Below are positions 12,851 through 22,613 of a stretch of 64,000 bases of DNA, piece by piece. Positions within the stretch are counted from its first letter, which is position 1; each line of letters opens with the position of its first letter. This DNA comes from Acanthochlamys bracteata. Lineage: Eukaryota > Streptophyta > Magnoliopsida > Pandanales > Velloziaceae. Both the position numbers and the translations under genes were made by a program. The stretch is from assembly GCA_019914995.1 (NCBI GenBank), contig CM034134.1, positions 80,145 through 144,144 of the forward strand. Reading direction: 5' to 3'. The notes below the pieces were generated by a model. It did not search any database and was not told where the DNA came from. It saw only the letters and a program-made list of their open reading frames with translations.

Positions 12851-13025
12851 ATATTCAATGCATTGATGGATGGATCGGTTGAAATTTAGAGCTGTTCAAT
12901 ATTGTAATTAACTTCCTAACAATTAATTCAATGTTATATACCAAACTTAACGTGAACATATATAATGCATGAAAGAATTAATTCATCATCTGTTAATTTA
13001 GATGATCACTAGCTAGCTAGCCACC

Positions 13026-13040
13026 ATGAAGAAGAATTGA
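13026..13040 (+). promoter_or_regulatory. Four-codon upstream ORF before the PMEI-like gene
   Basis: ATG AAG AAG AAT TGA, with its stop two bases before the main ATG at 13043. The first ATG has the better start context (CCACCATGA). If it lies in the mRNA leader it should lower translation of the main ORF or require reinitiation. Confidence 0.5.
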
Positions 13041-13042
13041 AG

Positions 13043-13615
13043 ATGAAGCCTTCAATCGCAATCTTCATCGTCGTCGTATTCGCAGCCGTTATACTTCGGG
13101 GGAATGCGTCGGTAGAAGCGATATGCAAATTTGTTGATTTCACAAAAGAAGCCGGGTACGATTTCTGCATCAGGTCCTTCCTTGAAGTTCCAGAAAGTAC
13201 CCGTTTCGCTAACGCGAAAGAGCTCGCCGTGATCGCTGCTAAGTTAGCCGCTATAAATCTCACCGCGAACGAGAGAAAGATCGCTAAAGCAATCGCAAGT
13301 ACTAGTAGAGCTGCTGCTGCTGATGATGATGATGATCGTCGGTTGATGGAAGCATGTCTGGATGCGTACGGAAAAGCTGGAAGGATACTAGTGAAGGCTG
13401 TGAAGGTGTTGGAGTCTGGACAATTCATCGATGCTCAGGAGAAACTAAAGAGAACGTACGGTGAGATTAAAAGTTGCCGGGATGGGCGTGAAGACGGCGC
13501 CGTTGGTAATGTCGAAGGATTGAAAGATTCTTCTTCGTTGCTGCCGCCGCTGGAGGCGGAGGAGTCCGTAGTGTTGTTGCTGAAGATAGCTAAGGTCATT
13601 GCAAGTGCTCTATAA
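13043..13615 (+). CDS. Stand-alone PMEI/invertase-inhibitor-like secreted protein
   Basis: A 190-residue protein with a signal peptide (SIAIFIVVVFAAVILRGNA) and one PMEI-like four-helix domain. It shows the four expected cysteines: ICKF and DFCI near the start, EACLDAYG and IKSCRDG later. The family inhibits pectin methylesterases or vacuolar/cell-wall invertases by 1:1 binding; which target applies cannot be read from sequence. Odd points: 13 residues separate the first two cysteines, where the family usually has about 8-9; there is a run of five Asp; and a roughly 35-residue tail follows the domain. It lies between PME-a and PME-b in the same orientation, which suggests a pectin context. 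A four-codon upstream ORF ends two bases before the ATG. No intron. Confidence 0.85.
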   Translation: MKPSIAIFIVVVFAAVILRGNASVEAICKFVDFTKEAGYDFCIRSFLEVPESTRFANAKELAVIAAKLAAINLTANERKIAKAIASTSRAAAADDDDDRRLMEACLDAYGKAGRILVKAVKVLESGQFIDAQEKLKRTYGEIKSCRDGREDGAVGNVEGLKDSSSLLPPLEAEESVVLLLKIAKVIASAL

Positions 13616-14110
13616 CTGTGAGTTTGATCGATTGCTAATTGAAAGGCACGATCCAATCCGTTTCGTAGATTTAATTGAAAAAGAAAAAATAAAAAAAAGT
13701 ATTTCGTAGATTGATAGATAAACTATTTGAAAGTATCAGTAGTCACGACTCCACAGCTAACAAACATGGTTCTGTGATAGGAGTGGTTTGTCGTTTCATG
13801 TCACGAGGTAAACAATCTTTGCGGAATAGTTTAACACAAGAAAACATAATATTTCCTTTATCTGAAAAGCGACTCATTTCACTGGATTCGTTTGGCATTT
13901 AATTTTTAATTTTTATTTTTAAGGACCGTAGTGAGTTGTGAGTCCTGTGACTTGCCGCAAACAAAAGGGCAAAATCTATTTCTTTTCTTTTTTTTTGCTT
14001 AACTTTGTGACTAGACAGCTACTGCTGGTATATTAGAAGACCATGACCCAGCTAATACTTCTTTCTATAGTTGTTCTCTTCTGTTCTGCACTCCTCAGTT
14101 CTATTCTACG
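13616..14110. other. Intergenic: PMEI-like 3' flank and PME-b promoter
   Basis: No supported gene. AT-rich with poly-A/T runs near 13680 and 13905-13995. The last about 100 bases are pyrimidine-rich (TTCTTTCTATAG, CTCTTCTGTTC), as in many plant 5' leaders. Confidence 0.45.
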
Positions 14111-16064
14111 ATGAACGCACACTATCCCCGAGTACTACAGCCAAGCAAAGCTAATCAATCCATGGTTAATCTCCTCCTTCTTCTTCTATTAATACTCTTC
14201 ACACCTGCACCATGCTTCTCTGTAGCAGCAACAGCAACAGCAACAGCAACACCAGGCACTCTGAAACCAACTTCACCACTACTAGAACCAGCATCCGTAG
14301 TGATGGAGCGACAACGACAACAGGTCTGCAGCAGCGCTCCGTACCCACAAACATGCTTAGACTCAATCTCAACACAGAAGCTCTCCATCGCCATCCACAC
14401 CCCTTCAATTCTAACCTTCGCTCTCCAGACCCTTCTCTCCGCCATCACTTCTGCCGCGAAGCTCTCTTCTCTCCTCTCTTCCGTTTCCCTCGTCGAACAC
14501 CAACGCGGCGCTCTCCAAGACTGCAGACAACTCCACGACATCTCCCTCTCTTCTCTCCGTAAATCCGCAAACATTCTTAAATCTTCTTCTTCGAACATTG
14601 CCGGAGTTAAGACATATCTCACTGCTGCTCTAACTAATAAAGCTACTTGTCTTGAAAGCCTCGCCGGAGCTACCGGCTCCGGCAAGCCTGTACTGATCTC
14701 TGCCCTACAGTCTTCTTACCAGCATGTTAGCAACTCCCTTTCTTTAGTGAGCAATTCTGCAGGGCGAAGTACTAAACACGGCCGCAGACTCTCCGGTAAG
14801 CTTGATCATATGTTTCCGTCTTGGATCCAGAGGAGAGACCGGAAGCTTCTGCAGAGCTCTGATGATGATGATGATGGTGATGAGTATCAAGGGTTGGTAT
14901 TAACTGTAACAAGAGATGGAAGCGGAAACTTCACGACGGTGAGCGACGCAGTCGCGTTCGCGCCGGATAACAGTGATCAAAGGACGTTTATTATAGTAAG
15001 CGCCGGAGTTTACGACGAGCATGTAGAGGTGCCTAGCTCCAAGACCAATGTGGTATTGCTCGGCGAAGGCAGTGATGTAACTGTCATCACCGGCAACCGG
15101 AGCGCCGGTGATGGTTGGACAACTTTCCGGTCAGCCACTGTCGGTGAGTCCCAAACTTTTCTAGTTGGCCGTACATATTTGTGATTGTGTTGATTCGGCG
15201 GTATTTTGTCTTTTTCTTATGTTATTTGGAATCATTAATGTTTGTTCACAATTGAATGCAAACAATTACTAGTAGTACAAAAGGAAACAAAAAAATACAA
15301 CAGACCTACCATTATCACGAAAGACTCGTTTAATTAGATATTTATGCAAAAAAATTCGTTCCTGCACGCACGCAGCTGTATCAGGGCAAGGATTTCTGGC
15401 GAGGGACATAGCGTTTCAGAACACGGCAGGACCGAGCAAAAGTCAAGCGGTGGCAGTACGGGTCAACGCCGACTTGGTTGCCTTCTACCGGTGCAGCTTC
15501 ATCGGATACCAGGACACTCTTTACGCTCACTCATTCCGTCAATTTTACCGTGAGTGCGACATCTACGGGACTGTAGATTTCGTTTTTGGAAATTCCGCTG
15601 CGGTCCTCCAAGCGTGCAACTTGTTTGCTCGTCTTCCGTTGCCCGGTCAATTCAATGTTATCACTGCCCAGGGCCGCGACGATCCGAACGAGGACAGCGG
15701 CATTGTCGTACAGAATTGCTCGGTGGTCGCAGCAGATGATCTCGCATCGAGTAATGTAAATGTCAAGACCTATCTGGGACGGCCTTGGAAGAATTACTCG
15801 AGGACGGTGTACATGGAGTCTTACTTAGACTCACTCGTGGATCCGTCCGGATGGACGGAGTGGATAGGTGACCAAGGTTTGGACACTCTTTACTGCGGCG
15901 AATACGAGAACAGCGGCCCTAGATCGGGGACCCAAGCACGGGTTTCTTGGCCTGGGTTTCACGTCATGGACTACGACGATGCGTTTAATTTCACCGTCTC
16001 GGAGTTCATCTACGCTGACCAGTGGTTGGATTCTACTTCGTTTCCTTACGATGATGGAGTTTAA
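14111..16064 (+). CDS. PME-b: type-I pectinesterase with PMEI-like PRO region
   Basis: Pectin methylesterase precursor of 573 residues from exons 14111-15143 and 15376-16064 (232-bp intron, phase 1). The hydrophobic segment NLLLLLLLILFTPAPCFS starts at the in-frame ATG at 14162. The upstream ATG at 14111 would add a 17-residue polar leader, so the start is uncertain. The PRO region begins with the cysteine hairpin CSSAPYPQTC and has the second pair in LQDCRQLH and KATCLES. Processing motifs are RRLSG and RKLLQ, followed by a run of Asp residues. The catalytic part shows GVYDEHV, QAVAVR, YQDTLY, DFVFG and LGRPWKNYSRT. The tail is acidic (YDDGV). A CAACAG hexamer run near 14225-14250 encodes an Ala-Thr repeat behind the signal peptide. 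It sits downstream of PME-a and the PMEI-like gene in the same orientation. Confidence 0.95.
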
Positions 16065-16575
16065 TACAACACTAGCCAATGTATTCATTGATGCGTAACG
16101 TAACGTTGTCCCGACTCTCTTGAAATAAGTTTGGAATTATTTATATTTTTAAACTTGCTTTTAAATTCACCTACTCGTTCACCAAATGTTGCTTTCAATT
16201 TCGTACAAGGCCAGAGATCTTCAACCTAAAAATAGAATGGAAGGAAGGAGAGAGGGAGAGAGAGTGTTGGCGGGAAACAATGTCAGCCGTTTAATACAAG
16301 GAACATTCAAAAAGAAAACATTAGTGGTGTGGCCTGAAACTGCTCTCCCCCGTTCTTTGGGTATAGAAACAGATAGATGTTAAATCAAACCTCTCCACCA
16401 TTTACTTCCCTTCCCCTTCCCTTCTTCTTCTTCGTTTCCGTCGATCCTCCGCCGCTCCCTGGCTGAGAGAAGAAGGGAAGTTAGAGGGGAACAACATTAA
16501 CAGCAAACATAAAGAAGAAGCTCTCCGACGTGCCGTCCGTCGGTTTATATATCAATCGAAATCTATATATCGTGA
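16065..16575. other. Intergenic: PME-b 3' flank and PME-c upstream region
   Basis: No coding sequence supported. CT-rich stretch at about 16390-16445 and two TATATATC motifs (about 16544 and 16563) lie just before the PME-c ATG. They are candidate core promoter and leader elements. Confidence 0.4.
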
Positions 16576-18522
16576 ATGCCGAGTAACATGTCCGCCTTCG
16601 GGGAATTCGGCCCGCTCTCTGAGCGTCGTAAAGCCGAATTGGCATCGAGGCGAAAGAAGAAGCTCATCATAGCTAGTACCTCTGTGTTCCTTCTCGTCGC
16701 CGTTGTTGCTGCTGGAGCTGCAGTTGTTAGCTACAGTCATGGACAAGGCCTTGAAGGAAGTAAATCATCTCATCCCGGCTCGTCTTCGTCCGACTCATCG
16801 CCATCCTCAGCTACTACGACTTCCGTGTCGTCTCCGTCTGGTGATGGACCCCACGCCACCGCGAAGGCGGTTAAGATGATGTGTTCTTTCACCACTTACA
16901 AGAACGAGTGCGAAACCACGATGACGAAAAGCCTTAACAACTCGAGCTCATCCCTGCCTAAGCCCAAGGAGCTCATCAGCGCAGCAGTGTCAGTGATCGG
17001 CGAGAAGGTGGCCGGTGCCTTTAGCCATTCGACACTCATCAAGAGCGACGATCCGATGGTGAAAGGTGCCATCGAGGACTGCAAGGAGTTGTTCCAGAAT
17101 GCGAAGGAAGAGCTGTTAGCGACGTTGGACACGATCAAGGCGAACAATCTCGACGATTTGATGAAGCGGTCTCACGATCTTACCAACTGGCTCAGCGCGG
17201 TAATGTCGTACCAGGAGACCTGCGGTGACGGTTTTCCGGAAGGCGAGTTCAAGACCAAGATGAAGGACGCAATGAAATCTGCCAAGCATGTTACGAGTAA
17301 CGGGTTGGCCATCATCGGTCAGGCATCGTCCTTCTTGTCGATGTCGAAGATCCCGATTCCAGGGCCTAGCCGTAGACTAATGTCGGCCGAGCAAAACTCG
17401 ATTCCGGCGTTCCGCGAAGACGGATTCCCGCATTGGGTATCGGAAGCTGATCGAAGGCACCTGAAGGAGCTGAAAACGGCTAAGCTCAAGCCAAACGTTG
17501 TGGTAGCAAAAGACGGAAGCGGAAACTTCAAGAGCATCAACGAAGCGCTTGCTGCTTTACCCAAGTCGTACTCCGGAAGATATATCATTTACGTGAAGGA
17601 GGGAATTTACGAAGAAGAGGTGTTGATTGGAAACAAGATGGAGAATATTACCATGTACGGCGACGGGTCCAGGAAGTCCATCGTCACCGGTAGTAAGAAC
17701 TTTGCCGACGGTGTCCGTACTTTCAAGACTGCTACCTTCGGTAATAATTCACTTGCTCTTTTTTAAAGTTTCTTAGAGATCATTAAAGCATCGCCCTTAT
17801 GGAATTGTGCGTCTTGCGCAGCTGCACAAGGTTCTGGGTTCGTTGCTATTGGAATGGGATTCCGCAACACGGCCGGAGCAATCAAGCACCAGGCGGTCGC
17901 ACTACGGGTGCAATCCGACCGGTCCATCTTCCTCAACTGCAGAATGGAGGGCTACCAAGACACTCTCTACGCCCAAACGCACTTCCAGTTCTACCGTGGC
18001 TGCGTCATTGCTGGAACCGTAGACTTCATCTTCGGCGACGCAACTGCCGTGTTCCAAAACTGCGTCATGCTCCTCCGCCGTCCATTAGACAACCAGCAAA
18101 ACATCGTCACTGCTCAGGGCCGCGCTGACAAATTCGAAACAACCGGATTCGTCCTCCAGGCATGCCGCTTCGAAGCGGAACCTGCTCTCACCACAGCAGG
18201 CAAACCGCCTATCCGTTCCTATCTCGGCCGTCCGTGGAAGCAATATTCTCGGACTATCATCATGGAATCGGAGATTGGCGGATTCATCAATCCCGACGGC
18301 TACCTTCCTTGGGAAGGCAATTTTGCACTAGACACCTTGTCCTATAGGGAGTATGGCAACACCGGTCCAGGGGCAAACACGTCGAAACGCGTCAAGTGGC
18401 CGGGATTCAAGGTCATCACCAACCGTGCCGATGCCCAGAAGTTCACGATCTCTCAATTCTTCGCTGATCCTAGCTGGATCAAACCTTCCGGCACTCCTGT
18501 CACCCTGAGCTTCTATCACTGA
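16576..18522 (+). CDS. PME-c: membrane-anchored pectinesterase precursor, PME45/21/28 type
   Basis: Pectin methylesterase precursor of 621 residues from exons 16576-17740 and 17822-18522 (81-bp intron, phase 1). A basic cytosolic N-terminus (ERRKAELASRRKKK) precedes one transmembrane signal-anchor (LIIASTSVFLLVAVVAAGAA). A Ser/Pro-rich spacer of about 40 residues follows. The PRO region has the hairpin CSFTTYKNEC, plus EDCKELF and WLSAVMSYQETC; the next residue is Gly where relatives have Leu (CGDGF). It has the processing motif RRLM. The catalytic domain starts at PNVVVAKDGSGNFKSI and contains GIYEEEV, QAVALR, YQDTLY, DFIFGD and LGRPWKQYSRT. The domain order and the VMSYQETC motif recall Arabidopsis PME45 (At4g33230; from memory), which also neighbours FAB1A. 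A second in-frame ATG lies at 16588. Confidence 0.95.
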
Positions 18523-18842
18523 TCGATGATTCTTTTCTATGCAAAAAGAAAACTTTTTTTCAAGTTCAAGCGTGCAAAAATTTTTTTTGTCTCAATCTGC
18601 TTGTAATTCATACGTAGTACGTATATAGCTGAATCTTCTCATATATTTATATACATACATAGTCAAAGAATGATCGTCACTTTAATAGATTAATTTCCTT
18701 CTGAACAAAATAAACACAAATATATATATATATGAATATGAAGAGGAAAAAACAAATCCAACGTTCGCCAAAATAAAAGAAATATAGAACAAAAAACCAA
18801 ACCCTGATTGTAATATTTGAGAGACCAAACTATGTACGAAGT
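18523..18842. other. 3'-3' spacer between convergent PME-c and PME-d
   Basis: About 320 bases shared as 3' flank by two convergent genes. AT-rich, with a short TA dinucleotide run at about 18720-18733. No gene seen. Confidence 0.6.
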
Positions 18843-20640
18843 TTAAAGACCAGCTTTGAATGGAATGCCAGCTGAGGAGATGAAGTTTGTTCCACCCAAG
18901 AAAGGAGCAGCTGTGAATTGAGTGGCCTGCTTGAGGCTGATGCGCCTAATTCCCTTCCACCTTACCCGGTTCTTCGTCGAAGAACCCGGGCCGGAGTTTT
19001 GAAACTCGGCGTAGAAGATCGTAGACGGAGGCTCCTGCGGCGGCATCCATTCTAACCATCCAGCGGGGACGACGACATTCGAAATGAACGAACGCATTAT
19101 CACCGTCGTCGAGAACTTCTTCCACGGCCTGCCGAGGTACACTTTCGTAGGCTCGAGTTTGCCTAACGGTGAAATGTTGCAGTTGTGGATCGAGATTCCC
19201 GTGTTCTGGTTAGGATCGATCTTGCCCTGCGCGGTCAGTGTGTCTTGCTGGCCAGGCATTGGCATCCTCGGCGCGATCCAGCAGTTCTGCAACAATGCGG
19301 CTGCGTTGCCGAAGATAAAATCTACTGTGCCGAAGATGGAGCAGTCACGGTAGAACTGACGGAGGGAGTGCGTGTAGAGGGTGTCCTGGAAGGCATCGAA
19401 GCGGCACCTGTATAAGATGGACTTGTCGGAGTCCGAAAGAAAGGCGACTGCTTGGTGCTTGTGCGGACCGGCCGTGTTAAGGAACCCCATGTCCATCCCA
19501 ATGAATCCCTTCCCCTGCACAGCTGCCATTACAATTATATAGATGATCAATTTTCCGCGCGCAACAATGCCGCTAGTTAGCAATGAGAAAGAATTTTTTG
19601 ATTAATTACATACCGAAGGTTGCGCTTCGGAAAGTCGTTGTTCCGTCGACGAAATTGAGACGGCCAGAGACAAGGGTTGCGTCCTTGCCGTCGCCGACCA
19701 TCAAAATATTCCACTTGTTCTTAGGAATCTTAACGGTCTCGAAGTAAGTCCCCTTCTTTACGTAGATGATAGTTCTCCTGGTGCTCTTGCTCGGTACCGC
19801 CGCTATCGCCGACGTGATGGTCTTGAACCTTCCGGAACCGTCTTTCGCGACAACAATATTGGCAAACCTTCTCGGATTAGAAGAGCTCTGGAGAAGCTTC
19901 CGGTCTTTCATCGATACCCACGAAGGGAACTCGTCATCGTCGATGCTCATCAGACGCCTGCGTCGGAGATTGACTGAGTCCAGAATGTTGGAGTATGCAG
20001 TTAGAATAGCGAGACTGTTGCTAGTGAGCTCTGTCGAATTCTTGAACGCTCCGGAGACGTCGAGGGACAGCGACCTAGACGCGTTGACGAATCCGTCAAT
20101 GCAAGTTTGCTGGTACGTGAGAGCAGCACTGAGCCATGTCTTGAGATCATCGACGATCTCGGTAGAAGTAAGGTCGGGCGAACCCATGCTGTCGTTTAGC
20201 TGGTCTATAGCTAGTCCGACGAGCTCGTGGCAGTCTCCGAGCGCATCCTTGGACATCTTGTCGACAGCTGGATTCGACTCAAGCTCATTGATTCTTTTCG
20301 AAACCTTGTCGAGCTCCTTCATAGCGACTTGAACGGCGATCTTGAAGATCGCGACCGGGTCCAAGCTCTTACCGTCGACGTAAGGAGCAAGACTCTCGAT
20401 GCACTTGTCCGGGTACAACGTGTTCGCACAGATAGCCTTGATGGTAGTTGACATTGCAGACGAGCTCCCGCTTGTGGAGTCACCGGAACGTTGTCTAGTT
20501 GCAACAATGGAAACGGTAACGATGATGACGACGAGGATGGCAGCGGAGATACCGATGATGGTAAGACGTCTTCGGGATCTCCGACGAGCTTCTAAGGCTG
20601 CCTGGTCGAACTCGCTGACACGACCGTAATCGTTTAACAT
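18843..20640 (-). CDS. PME-d: membrane-anchored pectinesterase precursor
   Basis: Pectin methylesterase precursor of 568 residues, on the opposite strand to its neighbours. Exons are 19614-20640 and 18843-19522 (91-bp intron, phase 1). The N-terminus has a basic stretch ARRRSRRR and a signal-anchor (LTIIGISAAILVVIIVTVSI). The PRO region has CANTLYPDKC, LGDCHELV and WLSAALTYQQTC. Processing motifs are RRRRLMS and DRKLLQS. The catalytic domain has NIVVAKDGSGRFKTI, GTYFETV, QAVAFLSDSDKS (Phe-Leu replaces the common Leu-Arg), FQDTLY, DFIFGN and LGRPWKKFSTT. The changed QAVAF and FQDTLY positions are mild departures; the catalytic Asp and Arg are kept. It starts head to head with MTERF4, 560 bases apart. 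Confidence 0.95.
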
Positions 20641-21200
20641 TGTCGATAGATACTAGTAGTAACAAATTAAGCTCCAAGTTATCGTCGTAGTCGATCACCT
20701 GTGAAGATCGATAGACGACTGAGTGTTGCTGGTTCTGATGGTAGGGGCCATGCCATGGCAATGTTGGGTTCTTAAAGAAGAAGCAAACGTGCCGAGCAGT
20801 AGCAGCGAGTGCTGAATTTTTTGGTAATGGAATGCATGTCTTTCTTTGATTATGCCGTGAAGGCACATCAGATTTGGGATCCTATATGTGATCTATATTG
20901 TTTTGGCTCCAGCTACCAGCTATAGGAATAAAAAACTTCATTATTATTATTATTATTATTTTGACTCTTTTTGTTGCTCTAGCTACAGCAAACGCAACAC
21001 TGATAGATAAAAGAATCATGGTACGAAATGTCCATAAAATAAAGACCATCAAATGAAAGCCCCAATACAAACCCCTCAAATCACTAGAAAAGCCCATAAA
21101 TTAAAGCCCAAACTTCAAACCGCTCCAATCAAATCAAAACCCTTTCCGCAGCAAATCAAACCCTGTTCTTCTTCTTCTCCTCCGGTGAGGATCGAAGAAA
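20641..21200. promoter_or_regulatory. Bidirectional upstream region of PME-d (-) and MTERF4 (+)
   Basis: 560 bases between two divergent start codons. Contains an ATT trinucleotide run at about 20940-20962 and no supported coding sequence. Confidence 0.5.
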
Positions 21201-22613
21201 ATGTTTTGCCGGCGAATTCTCCACCGGCGGTTCTCGACATCCAGCGGGAATTCGAAATTTCCTGAATTCGAGCTCCCATCAGTTACATGGGGAGTTCTCC
21301 AAGGCCGCAAAGAGCGCTTGGTCTCCCGCGTCATCATCTCGGATTACTTGAATTCCGAAGGAATCCCACTTCCTCCGGAACTAGCCGAAGTCGAGCTCCC
21401 TACTTCCCTCGAAACCATGAAGCAGCGTCTCAGCTTCCTCCAACACAATCTCTCCCTCTCCGTAGCCGACATCAACAACTACCCCCTCCTCCTCGCCTGC
21501 TCTCTCCGTAAGAACGTTCTCCCCGTTTTATCTTATTTACAAAAAATAGGATTTTCGAAACAGAAATTACCCGAAATGGTTAAGAATTACCCGCAAGTCC
21601 TACATTCGTCAGTGATCGCTGATCTGGTTCCGGTAGTGAAGTTTCTAAGAGGGATTGATGTAGATAAGCAGGATATTCCGTATGTTTTGCTGAGGTATCC
21701 GGAGATTCTAGGGTTTAAATTGGAAGGGACGATGAGTACTTCGGTTGGGTATTTGGTTTCAGTTGGGGTTTCGCCTAGGGATATTAGCCATATGGTGATT
21801 CAATTCCCGTATTTGCTTGGGATGAGAGTAGGGAAGACGATTAAGCCATTGGTCGATTATTTGGTGGGTTTTGTTGGTTTGCCAAAGAGGGTTGTTGCTC
21901 GGATGGTTGAGAAGAGGGCGTATGTGCTTGGGTATGATTTGGAAGAGACCGTGAAGCCGAATGTGGAGGCCTTGATTGGGTTTGGAGTGAAGAAAGAGGC
22001 TTTGCCAATGATCGTGGCGCAGTACCCGCAAGTTCTCGGGTTGCCTATGAAGGCCAAGCTTTCTACTCAGCAGTACTTTTTTAGCTTGAAGTTGAAGATT
22101 GAGCCTGATGGGTTTGCTCGGGTAGTAGAGAGGATGCCTCAGGTTGTTAGCTTGAGTCAAAATGTGATTTTGAAGCCTGTGGAGTTTCTTCGGGGAAGAG
22201 GGATACCTGATGATGTTGTTGCAAAGATGGTTGTCAAATGTCCGCAGTTGCTTGCTTGCCGGGTTGAGCTGATGAAGAACAGCTATTACTTCTTCAAGAG
22301 CGAGATGAAGCACGAGATGACAGAGCTGTTCGAGTTTCCAGAGTATTTTACTTATAGCTTGGAGTCAAGGATCAAGCCGAGGTATCAGCGGGTGGCAGCC
22401 AAGGGGATCAAGTGCAGGTTGGGATGGATGTTGAATTGTAGTGATCTGAGGTTTGAAGAGAGATTGAAGGGAGATTACATAGAAGCCGATACACTAGGCC
22501 CTTGTTTTGTAATGGGTGGCAAGTTGGAGATGCCTGGTTCACAGATTGTGTCGGATGATGAGAGTGAAGAGAGCGACGATGAAGTGCTCTACAGGAGGAC
22601 AGTTTCATTGTAA
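21201..22613 (+). CDS. MTERF4: mTERF-family organelle protein, BSM/RUGOSA2 (mTERF4) orthologue
   Basis: Intronless gene for 470 residues. Plant mTERFs are helical-repeat nucleic-acid-binding proteins of chloroplasts and mitochondria. BSM/RUG2 is needed for organelle gene expression, and its maize counterpart for chloroplast group II intron splicing. The N-terminus MFCRRILHRRFSTSSG looks like an organelle presequence. mTERF repeats recur through the protein: NYPLLLACSLRKNVLPVLSY, NYPQVLHSSV, KFLRGIDVDKQDI, FKLEGTMSTSVGYLVSVGVS, QYFFSLKLKI and YFTYSLESRIKPRYQ. The acidic C-terminus with SDDEVLYRRT is a hallmark of this orthologue group and matches my recollection of the Arabidopsis protein closely. 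The presequence is shorter than I remember for Arabidopsis. The ATG at 21201 is the first in a long open frame. Confidence 0.93.
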   Translation: MFCRRILHRRFSTSSGNSKFPEFELPSVTWGVLQGRKERLVSRVIISDYLNSEGIPLPPELAEVELPTSLETMKQRLSFLQHNLSLSVADINNYPLLLACSLRKNVLPVLSYLQKIGFSKQKLPEMVKNYPQVLHSSVIADLVPVVKFLRGIDVDKQDIPYVLLRYPEILGFKLEGTMSTSVGYLVSVGVSPRDISHMVIQFPYLLGMRVGKTIKPLVDYLVGFVGLPKRVVARMVEKRAYVLGYDLEETVKPNVEALIGFGVKKEALPMIVAQYPQVLGLPMKAKLSTQQYFFSLKLKIEPDGFARVVERMPQVVSLSQNVILKPVEFLRGRGIPDDVVAKMVVKCPQLLACRVELMKNSYYFFKSEMKHEMTELFEFPEYFTYSLESRIKPRYQRVAAKGIKCRLGWMLNCSDLRFEERLKGDYIEADTLGPCFVMGGKLEMPGSQIVSDDESEESDDEVLYRRTVSL

